A stretch of DNA of 42,020 nucleotides from Nanobdellota archaeon (lineage in GTDB: Archaea; Nanobdellota; Nanobdellia; Parvarchaeales; Parvarchaeaceae), in the NCBI GenBank assembly GCA_021802105.1, contig JAKAAW010000004.1:1-42020 (forward strand), read 5' to 3'. This document shows, piece after piece, positions 27,292 to 34,867 of this stretch; the stretch's first letter is position 1; each line of letters starts with the position of its first letter. The notes below the pieces were generated by a model. That model was given only the letters and a program-made list of their open reading frames with translations. It had not been told where the DNA came from and made no database searches. The translations under genes were made by a program, and so were the position numbers.

Positions 27292-27660
27292 TCAGGATCT
27301 ATAGCTGCCGCAATTAGGTATCGTTCCAGTTATAGACCAGGCAACCGTTGTCCCGTTGTTTAGGACGCAGCTGCTCGTTCCGCCAGGGACAGTCCCACAG
27401 GACCATGTCGTTCCACTTATAGTATCATTTGGATATGTGCACCACTGCGCAGGGTTGTTTACGGCAGAGGATTCAGAGCAAGCGGTCTGGCAGTTTGCCG
27501 CGAAAGCCTGTTCGGCCTGGGTGTTAGGGTTCGTGGCGCCTCCTATACCTTTGAATCCACCGAGAACGAAGGTTATAAAAAGAACCAGAATGAGAAGGCC
27601 TATAGCTATGAGGATTATTGTATTTATCGGTAACCCTTGTCCTTTTGAGCTTAAAACCAT
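27292..27660 (-). CDS. pilin-like protein with class III-like signal and Cys-rich ectodomain
   Basis: MVLSSKGQGLPINTIILIAIGLLILVLFITFVLGG then several Cys; internal start chosen at 27660. Confidence 0.68.
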   Translation of the reverse strand: MVLSSKGQGLPINTIILIAIGLLILVLFITFVLGGFKGIGGATNPNTQAEQAFAANCQTACSESSAVNNPAQWCTYPNDTISGTTWSCGTVPGGTSSCVLNNGTTVAWSITGTIPNCGSYRS

Positions 27661-27826
27661 TATCATAAATGTCTTTTTTAGTATTTAAATATTGCATTAC
27701 TATGAGACAGTCTGCAACTGAATCATGCAATGTGGTCCTTATTATTGGAGTCCAGGCGATGATTTTTTGCAATGAATCCTATTTTTTCTGGATTAATCAT
27801 TTTTAACATGGCACTTAGCGATGAGC

Positions 27827-27894
27827 TTGTAGTTTAATTACTAATAAAACTACAAACGAGGTGATTAAACTACAGAAAATGAATCAAACTACAA
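27827..27894. promoter_or_regulatory. cluster of four AAACTACA boxes (one inverted), about 20-bp spacing
   Basis: TTGTAGTTT 27827-27835; AAACTACAA 27847-27855; AAACTACAG 27867-27875; AAACTACAA 27886-27894; TATA-like TATTTATA at 27931 follows. Confidence 0.7.
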
Positions 27895-27965
27895 CGCCCT
27901 TAGCGATATAACCTATTAATACTATTAAAATATTTATACGAAGAACCCCTGATAATCAATACATT

Positions 27966-28232
27966 ATGCAGCTTAATAGGTTAGTTATAGACGCGGTAAA
28001 ACCAGTCGGCGAATACAGTATAATAGACCTTGCCACTGATCTATCAAAGCACGTGAAAGGAGGGGCCGTTTCTATAAAGGTTGAAGAGGTAGACATAAGG
28101 ACAGAGGGCCTTAAGGTAACAATAGAAGGCTCGAGAATAAACTTTAACGGCATACAGAAAGCCCTTAAGGACAGAGGAGCCGTTATAAATAGCCTGGACG
28201 AGGCTACTGTCTTATCAAATGGAAAGAGGTAG
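27966..28232 (+). CDS. DUF211-like protein
   Basis: MQLNRLVIDAVKPVGEYSIIDLATDLSKHVKGGAVSIKVEEVDIRTEGLKVTIEGSRINFNGIQKALKDRGAVINSLDEA. Confidence 0.75.
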   Translation: MQLNRLVIDAVKPVGEYSIIDLATDLSKHVKGGAVSIKVEEVDIRTEGLKVTIEGSRINFNGIQKALKDRGAVINSLDEATVLSNGKR

Positions 28233-28770
28233 AGCAAAATATTTCGTCCTCAGTATAAGCGACGGTCTTTTCCTCGGCCTAGGTCTATCCTTAGGAGTCT
28301 CTTTCTTCAATGAGTATAGTTTTACTTTCACTTCTATACTTCTAGTAGGCATAACCGGTGCCCTATCCAACATGTTCGCGATATATAACGCGGAGAGCTT
28401 CACCTCTGGTATGCAGCTGCTTGAGTACAAGACATTTTTGTTTGCTAGAGATTATGACCCCGTCAAGCTAGCTAGGAGCAAACATAAGAAGAGCCTGAAA
28501 TACGCCACGGAAAGCTTCTTGTCCACAATGCTTGGCAGCATGATAGTTATCGCGCCGTACCTAGTTTTCTATTCGCTCAGCGGTAATGGAGTAAGGCTCG
28601 CGAGCGTCGCTTCTCTGGCAATAAGCCTGGTCGTTCTGGCTATGATAGGTTCATATCATCATAGTGGGCTAAAGTCAAAAATCAAAGGCGCCCTAAAGAC
28701 TACGGGGATAGGTGTTGCAATAGCTGCGCTAAGTGCCCTGGTAGGATTCCTTCTGAGCACGTTTATCTAA
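28219..28770 (+). CDS. VIT1/CCC1-family-like membrane protein (Fe/Mn transporter candidate)
   Basis: FVLSISDGLFLGLGLSLGV... GITGALSNMFAIYNAESF, multiple TM helices; overlaps the DUF211 gene. Confidence 0.65.
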   Translation: MERGRAKYFVLSISDGLFLGLGLSLGVSFFNEYSFTFTSILLVGITGALSNMFAIYNAESFTSGMQLLEYKTFLFARDYDPVKLARSKHKKSLKYATESFLSTMLGSMIVIAPYLVFYSLSGNGVRLASVASLAISLVVLAMIGSYHHSGLKSKIKGALKTTGIGVAIAALSALVGFLLSTFI

Positions 28771-29615
28771 TCTTTCTCTATCAGTCTATTCATCTTATCG
28801 TTGAAGTGCATGCCTGCGTTTATTACTTTGTCAGCATCTTCACCGGTAATCTCAAGTCTCTCCCCATGTAGCAATTTTTTGCCAAGGCTGAATATCTGCG
28901 TGAAAGTCGAAACGTCTTCGGATGTGACCAGATGCATCCTTTCAAGCGACTCAAGCATCCCACTTATCGTCTCTGGAGAAGGCGGAACCTCACCGTGCTT
29001 CATTATAATGGCTTGTGCAGAGTTTATTATCGACCAGTACATGTCGGTAATGGACCCGGCCAGTCTAACCTTTGAGGATTCTGCATAGAGCTGGCTCCTT
29101 GACAGCGCCGCGTATATTGATTCCTCTGTTGGTTTTATCTCCCCTCTCTCAAGAAGCACCTGAAGCGGTTCGAAGTATCCTGTGTCTATCAAAGGCACTC
29201 CATATTTCAAAACGTTTATCGACACAGGGTCAGCTGCTAAAACGCCTTTCCAGAAAGCTGTCAGAGTTACGAAGTTGATGTGAAGCTTTACTGATTTCTC
29301 CTCTTTTAGTAGTTTGTCTACATCGGCGTAGAAAGGAGCCAGTATATTCTCGTCTATCTTATTAAGGACGTCATCCATTATTATCATTATATCCACGTCG
29401 CTCTGCTCCGTTTCTTTGCCTTTGCTGTAAGATCCAAAGAGCGTGATTGTCTTTATCAGCTTTGGATATCTTTCGAACGCATTTTTAGCGAATCTGTACG
29501 CAGCGTCATATCCTTTTAATCTTAATTTTCCTTCCTCATTTTTTTCATCCATATCAAACCATCGGTGCTCCAGAGAAGTCGCCTCCTCCTTTGTTGTCCA
29601 TATAACCTGCTCCAA
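28767..29615 (-). CDS. nucleotidyltransferase + HEPN-like protein (paralogue of 19683-20765)
   Basis: ITLFGSYSKGKETEQSDVDIMIIMDD; shared DTGYFEPLQVLLERGEIKPTEESIYA versus DTGFFVPIQMLYKTGNIIPTKESIDA. Confidence 0.78.
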   Translation of the reverse strand: MEQVIWTTKEEATSLEHRWFDMDEKNEEGKLRLKGYDAAYRFAKNAFERYPKLIKTITLFGSYSKGKETEQSDVDIMIIMDDVLNKIDENILAPFYADVDKLLKEEKSVKLHINFVTLTAFWKGVLAADPVSINVLKYGVPLIDTGYFEPLQVLLERGEIKPTEESIYAALSRSQLYAESSKVRLAGSITDMYWSIINSAQAIIMKHGEVPPSPETISGMLESLERMHLVTSEDVSTFTQIFSLGKKLLHGERLEITGEDADKVINAGMHFNDKMNRLIEKD

Positions 29616-31254
29616 AAGTAGGGGCTATCCCGCTGAAACCGCCGTACTGGAACAGGTCGTTTCTAAGACCAAGATTTAGGTAAGATGAGTAGTCACCGAC
29701 TATCGAAGAATAAGGATTTCCGGCGTAAGCCGTCAGGCTGGCGTAAGGGGTTTTATCAAACAATGGAGCGCTCATGTACTGGAACGAAGGTCCCATGCCA
29801 GCGGTTATGCCTCCCACGCCTCCGAAAACTTCCATGATCGCAGGCGCATCGACGCCGGCGTTCTTGAGGGTCTCATATATCTCCTTTATCGGAGCAGTGC
29901 CTTCGCCTAAAGGCAGGTGTGCATCTATATCTCCCATATTATCGTTAAGGTGGTATCTTTTCACGTAGTCTCCGAGCTTCTCCGCCATCTTGACTATATC
30001 TTTGTCCGAATATGGTTTTCCCGTGTCTGGATTAACGTAGGATTTGAATATATTAAGGTGACCGACGTCTAGATTGACACCTATAAGTTTGCGACTGAGG
30101 TCCTCAGCGCCAGATCTCGACAGGCGGAGCGTCTTGTCGTTCATCGCCGCCTCCACGAACAGCTCCCTCGCCTTGTCTATTGTCTCTCTTACATCGGTAG
30201 GATCACTAAGGGACATATCCGGCGTCATTGTGTTCTCAACGAGTATCATCGGTTTTGTCGAGGTTTTGGCGGACATTATTGCCGCGTCCTTTATACCCTC
30301 AGCGGCAAGCACTGGCGCCTCTTCCTCAAAACGTGTGAATCTTTTGTCTATGTTAGCTAGCTGTTTCTCTTTCAAAAATCTCCTGTTCTGTATACCTTGC
30401 TCCTCCTTATCAAGAAGCTCTTTCATCTTGATTAGATTAAGCTCTTTTTGGGTTCCGCGTATGGAATAATCTACAAGCGAGTCTGCTATCTGCTTTTTTT
30501 GGAGTTCTATATTGTGCTGGCTTATGTCAAGACTTGCCAGTTCTTGGCTGTAACCCATTGCTTCCTGATCCTTAAGAAAAGCGAACGTAGCTTTTGGCGA
30601 TAGGGTTATACCTCCTTCCCCTTGGATTATGAATTTTTTCCTCTCTTTTTCATCCTCAAGTTTGTCATAGGCCTTCTTTATCTCGGTATATCTATCCAGA
30701 AATTCCCTCTCAGTCACATTCGGAATTTTGTATGGACCTACAGTGAACGCTTTGTCCTGCTCTTTATCGTACACAGAAAAACGCATATTTGGGTCGGGGC
30801 TTCCAAAGTTATCCGAAGCCGCGTGGAATATTATGGGCATGTTACGCCTGCCCATCGGTTTGCTTACGTCATCAGTGAAATTTATAGCGGCGGCAATCTC
30901 CTTCTTCATCAGGTCCATGTACTCAGCGTTCCTCTCACCTGTTTTTGGATTTATGCCTGAAAAATTTATGGACCAAGGTGCGTGCACGCTTAGGTCGGAG
31001 TCGGTCGTCCTTGCTAGGTTGCCTATCGCCTCCCTTTCCTTCTTAGTTATCCTGGCTGCGGGAGTTCCCTGTCCAGTAAACCCATATAGGCTTGCTAGGT
31101 CAAGCTCAACCATTTGTGCCCCACTTCTCAGTATCTTTGCGAATTCCGCCAGCTGGTTGTTCTCGCCTATCGATACACCAAGTGAAGCCTGTTTAAACGC
31201 ATCATTAAACTTGTTGTCAAGTCTATACTCTGTCATATATTCTCTATGATTCAA
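29554..31254 (-). CDS. xylose-isomerase-like/AP-endonuclease-2-like TIM-barrel protein with insertion and Gly/Tyr-rich tail
   Basis: NNQLAEFAKILRSGAQMVELDL, LIGVNLDVGHLNIFKS, RYHLNDNMGDIDAHLPLGEGTAPIKEIYETLKNAG. Confidence 0.72.
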   Translation of the reverse strand: MNHREYMTEYRLDNKFNDAFKQASLGVSIGENNQLAEFAKILRSGAQMVELDLASLYGFTGQGTPAARITKKEREAIGNLARTTDSDLSVHAPWSINFSGINPKTGERNAEYMDLMKKEIAAAINFTDDVSKPMGRRNMPIIFHAASDNFGSPDPNMRFSVYDKEQDKAFTVGPYKIPNVTEREFLDRYTEIKKAYDKLEDEKERKKFIIQGEGGITLSPKATFAFLKDQEAMGYSQELASLDISQHNIELQKKQIADSLVDYSIRGTQKELNLIKMKELLDKEEQGIQNRRFLKEKQLANIDKRFTRFEEEAPVLAAEGIKDAAIMSAKTSTKPMILVENTMTPDMSLSDPTDVRETIDKARELFVEAAMNDKTLRLSRSGAEDLSRKLIGVNLDVGHLNIFKSYVNPDTGKPYSDKDIVKMAEKLGDYVKRYHLNDNMGDIDAHLPLGEGTAPIKEIYETLKNAGVDAPAIMEVFGGVGGITAGMGPSFQYMSAPLFDKTPYASLTAYAGNPYSSIVGDYSSYLNLGLRNDLFQYGGFSGIAPTFGAGYMDNKGGGDFSGAPMV

Positions 31255-31282
31255 ACAGATATATTAGTTTATCGCACTCTTT

Positions 31283-31723
31283 TTAGGAGCCAAAAAGCCT
31301 ATAATGCTCCTTCATCATGCATCTGTTGAAAACAACAGTCACACCCTCCTTCTCTGCCATCTCTCTTGCGCCGTCGTTTTTTATTCCTTCCTGCATCCAA
31401 ATGACCTTAGGTGGTTTCTTAAGGACATCTTCCACTATGCCAAGAACTTCTTCTGACGGCCTGAATATATCTAAGATATCGAAATCTGTGTCGACATCCT
31501 CTATATTTCTAAACGCTTTCAAGCCAAGAACAGTATCATGGTTCGGATTTATGGGTATTATAGTATATCCTTTTTCCAGCAGATATTTTGGTATCTCGTG
31601 TGCCGCTTTTCCTGGAGTATCCGACACTCCGACTACGCACACTCTCTTATAATCTAAAAGAATTTTTTTGATGTCTCCGTCTGTGTGAGAGTCCTTTTCC
31701 ATTTGAATATTAAGGCATGTCAC
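31283..31723 (-). CDS. CoA-binding domain protein (YccU-like)
   Basis: VCVVGVSDTPGKAAHEIPKYLLEKGYTIIPINPNHDTVLGLKAFRNIEDV...VIWMQEGIKND. Confidence 0.9.
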   Translation of the reverse strand: MTCLNIQMEKDSHTDGDIKKILLDYKRVCVVGVSDTPGKAAHEIPKYLLEKGYTIIPINPNHDTVLGLKAFRNIEDVDTDFDILDIFRPSEEVLGIVEDVLKKPPKVIWMQEGIKNDGAREMAEKEGVTVVFNRCMMKEHYRLFGS

Positions 31724-31815
31724 TAATAATACTTATAGGAAACCGCACACATGACTATAACGGAGATTATCCATGCAGACCAATGTTTAAATAACACGAG
31801 ATGCTTTTTTAGGAT

Positions 31816-32985
31816 ATGAAGATTAAAAACGCGAAAGCTTTCAAGATACTCAACTCAAACTCAAATTTCACCGTACAGGTGAACATAACATCAGACGCTG
31901 GCGTCTTCAAGGGATCTTCTCCGGCAGGGGAGAGCGTAAGCGCGTTCGAAGTCACTCCATTCAAGGAGGGATTAGATCAGGAGATATCAGCTTTCAACGA
32001 TTTTCTTAAAAAAATTGAGAACAGACAGTTATCTGGTCTAGATGATATATACGCGCTAGAAAAAGAGATACCAAAGGAATTCGTAGGCGGTCCATCACTG
32101 TCATTATCTTACGCTATGGTTTACGCATTGAGCCATGAGCTCAACAAAGAACCATACTCTTTGTTCGGCTCAAAGAACACTGTACTTCCCATCTCTAAGA
32201 TGCTTGGAGGAGGTATGCACGCGTCAAATCTTGGGATGGACATACAGGAAATACTTGCCGTAACCCTTGGCGATGATATAAAAGAAAGCGTCGATGGAAC
32301 TCTCAGCGTATACAAGCAGTTAAAAGAGCTCCTTAAAAACAGTACCTATAGCTTCGTCGGCGGCGTAGATCCTGAAGGAGGGTTTGTAACCGGTCTGGAT
32401 AACTACGAATCCCTAAAAATGGTTAAAAAAGCTATAGAGAAGGTGGTCGAGAAAACAGGTAAGGATATACGCTTAGGAATAGATATGGCGGCTTCCACCT
32501 TTTTCAAGGATGGGGTGTATGTGTATAAGAGGCCTATATACGGGAAGAAAGAGGTATCCTCAGGTGAGCAGATAGACCTTATAAAGAAGCTTATAGACGA
32601 GTTCGATTTGTATTTTATAGAAGACCCTGTTGATGAATCCCTTCTTGAGGATTATGGCAAGATACTCTCTTTGACTGACAATCTTGTCGTAGGGGACGAT
32701 GCTACAGCTACTGTCACAGAGAGACTGGAAAAGGCGAAAGGAAAGATAAACGCTGCTTTAATAAAACCAAACCAAGTGGGGCTGCTGTATAAAGTGAAAG
32801 AATTCTCCGACAAAGCCGACAAGATGGGGATAATAAAGGTTGCGTCGCACAGGTCGGAAGAAACCCGTACAACTCTGCTGTCTGACCTGGCAGTAGGTCT
32901 CGGCGCAAAGTATTTAAAAGTAGGAATTAATAGAGGTGAGAGAGTAGACAAGATTAATAGACTGCTCGAGATATGTCAAGTATGA
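31816..32985 (+). CDS. eno: enolase (divergent N-terminus)
   Basis: GGGMHASNLGMDIQEI, DPEGGF, IDMAAS, FIEDPVDE, VVGDDA, LIKPNQVG, SHRSEET, GINRGERVDKINRLLEI. Confidence 0.88.
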   Translation: MKIKNAKAFKILNSNSNFTVQVNITSDAGVFKGSSPAGESVSAFEVTPFKEGLDQEISAFNDFLKKIENRQLSGLDDIYALEKEIPKEFVGGPSLSLSYAMVYALSHELNKEPYSLFGSKNTVLPISKMLGGGMHASNLGMDIQEILAVTLGDDIKESVDGTLSVYKQLKELLKNSTYSFVGGVDPEGGFVTGLDNYESLKMVKKAIEKVVEKTGKDIRLGIDMAASTFFKDGVYVYKRPIYGKKEVSSGEQIDLIKKLIDEFDLYFIEDPVDESLLEDYGKILSLTDNLVVGDDATATVTERLEKAKGKINAALIKPNQVGLLYKVKEFSDKADKMGIIKVASHRSEETRTTLLSDLAVGLGAKYLKVGINRGERVDKINRLLEICQV

Positions 32986-33581
32986 TGTTAAAGAAAACAG
33001 AGAAATTGGAAGCGTACAAGAAGTACGGTACACGCATAGGTACAAAATCCGTTAACGCGGCCATAGACAAGTTTGTATTCAAGAAGATAGCCAACAAGTT
33101 CACCATACTCAACATAAAGCTAATAGACGAGCGTATAAAGCTTGCTTCCAAGATGCTGGGCAAGTACAACAGAAAAGATGTACTTCTTATATGTACCCTT
33201 GACAGCGCTTATTACTCTATATACAACTTCGCGAAGCTAATGAAAATAAGCGTTAACTTCGGCAGGTATTTAGCTGGTTCGCTGACAAATATCAATTACA
33301 AGAATTTCTTCGAGCCGAGAATATTGCTAGTTACAGACCCGAGCGTCAACAGGAGAGCTATAAACGACGCAAAGAGGATAAACATCCCGATAGTTGGGAT
33401 CTGCGACACCGACAACAGCGCGAGTTTTATAGACATCATAATACCGGGAAACAACAAGAGTGGAAATAGTATAGGTCTTATACTATACCTTCTTGCCTAT
33501 GAGATGGGCACAAAAGAGGAGAGGGAGAAACTGGAAAGCGTTACGATAGACGATTTTATTTCCAAAGAATTAGATTTCTAG
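32973..33581 (+). CDS. rps2: 30S ribosomal protein uS2
   Basis: YGTRIGTKSV...GRYLAGSLTN...EPRILLVTDPSVNRRAINDAKRINIPIVGICDTDN. Confidence 0.93.
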   Translation: MSSMMLKKTEKLEAYKKYGTRIGTKSVNAAIDKFVFKKIANKFTILNIKLIDERIKLASKMLGKYNRKDVLLICTLDSAYYSIYNFAKLMKISVNFGRYLAGSLTNINYKNFFEPRILLVTDPSVNRRAINDAKRINIPIVGICDTDNSASFIDIIIPGNNKSGNSIGLILYLLAYEMGTKEEREKLESVTIDDFISKELDF

Positions 33582-33585
33582 ATTT

Positions 33586-33954
33586 ATGGATTTTTGTGAC
33601 GTTTATTTGGGCGGCAAGCCCATCGCAAAAGGGGTGAGATACTGCGGCAGCTTCAGGCTGAAGCTTCTAGGTCTTATGTTCGTGAAGAGACCGGGTGCTG
33701 GTGCTTTTCTTCCAGACGTCAGAGACATACACATGAACTTTGTAAACTTTGAGCTTAGGGTAATCTGGTTAGATAACAAGTTCAGGGTTGTTGATGATAA
33801 GATTGCAAAGAGATGGAAATTATATAATGGGCCAAGAGATGCATCGCACGTACTTGAACTCCCCATATCCAATCGAACCAAACTTAAGACCGGCGATACT
33901 CTTAAGATAATAGTATATGAAGAGAATAACAAAACAAAAAAGAAAAGACGCTGA
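33586..33954 (+). CDS. DUF192 family protein
   Basis: KLLGLMFVKRPGAGAFLPDVRDIHMNFVNFELRVIWLDNKFRVVD; HVLELP...LKTGDTLKI. Confidence 0.82.
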   Translation: MDFCDVYLGGKPIAKGVRYCGSFRLKLLGLMFVKRPGAGAFLPDVRDIHMNFVNFELRVIWLDNKFRVVDDKIAKRWKLYNGPRDASHVLELPISNRTKLKTGDTLKIIVYEENNKTKKKRR

Positions 33955-34867
33955 AAAAAAGCGTGAGATTAAAACGGACGTTTTCAACACTTCTTGCAAG
34001 TCGGTGAAGCTGTTTGACTTTGAGATGATCCTACCAGGAAACTCTGTGGTTAGAGTGGGGGAAAAACTGGATATATTGACAGGCGGATTAAGTCCTAAAA
34101 GTATGAGCGGTGGTATCCTTTCAATCCTAAGGAGTGCTGTGGCTGACTGCGGCGTTTTCGACGGCGTTCTGGTATCTGGAGGCATAGATTCTTCTGTTAT
34201 AGCGGCTATAGCGGAAGAAAAAATAGGGAGTATACGCCTTTTCGTAGCTGGTTTCCCAAGCAGTGATGACGTTGCTTTCTCTGAGATACTCGGCAGTAGT
34301 CTAGGTGTAAAAGTCGACAGTATTATTCTAGACGAAAAGAAGATTGAAAAGATAATAAAAAAGTTAAAGGCTTTTGGCCTCGATACATACAGTGTCATAA
34401 TAGGCATAGTCGAATACGCTGCCATCGAATACGCAGCGTCGCACGGCTGCAGACGTCTCTTGAGCGGAGTAGGAAGCGATGAGCTTTTCCTAGGTTTTAG
34501 CAAACACAGAGAAGAAAAGTCTGTAGCGAAGCTCAAGAAGATGCGCGAGTCAAGGCTGTCTTACATAAACGTTACTGACTTGTACCGCATTAAAACCATA
34601 GCTGATAAGCTAGGTGTGGAAGTCTTATTACCTTATTTAAACGAGAAAGTCGTTAATTTTGCATTGAATATGCATATAAAAAGCACACAGTATATTTATC
34701 GCAAGACGCTTTTGAGGTCAGCTGGAAAACAGCTCGGCCTCGACGAGCGCATTGTGGAAAGAAACAAGAAAGCCATGCAGTACGGCAGCGGTGTTATGAA
34801 ACATCTTGAAAGAATTGCAAGAGAGCATGGCGTAAAAAACGTAGGTGAATACATAAAAAGAATATGA
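33917..34867 (+). CDS. asparagine-synthase-like ATP-pyrophosphatase without glutaminase domain
   Basis: VLVSGGIDSSVIAAIA PP-loop; LLSGVGSDELFLGFSKH; LPYLNEKVVNFAL. Confidence 0.85.
   Translation: MKRITKQKRKDAEKKREIKTDVFNTSCKSVKLFDFEMILPGNSVVRVGEKLDILTGGLSPKSMSGGILSILRSAVADCGVFDGVLVSGGIDSSVIAAIAEEKIGSIRLFVAGFPSSDDVAFSEILGSSLGVKVDSIILDEKKIEKIIKKLKAFGLDTYSVIIGIVEYAAIEYAASHGCRRLLSGVGSDELFLGFSKHREEKSVAKLKKMRESRLSYINVTDLYRIKTIADKLGVEVLLPYLNEKVVNFALNMHIKSTQYIYRKTLLRSAGKQLGLDERIVERNKKAMQYGSGVMKHLERIAREHGVKNVGEYIKRI

Noticed and set aside
27827-27855. Rho-independent-type terminator hairpin from the 9-bp inverted repeat
   Set aside because: AT-rich stem with no following T-tract, and two further direct copies of the same box argue for a binding-site array.
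27827-27894. CRISPR array
   Set aside because: Units are only 8-9 bp, one copy is inverted, spacing is ~20 bp, and no cas genes are present; operator-like instead.
30728-31249. 173-aa plus-strand ORF
   Set aside because: Antisense to the TIM-barrel gene, which has real family motifs.
33820-34536. 238-aa minus-strand ORF
   Set aside because: Antisense to the convincing DUF192 and PP-loop genes; Ser/Pro/Phe-rich composition typical of shadow ORFs.
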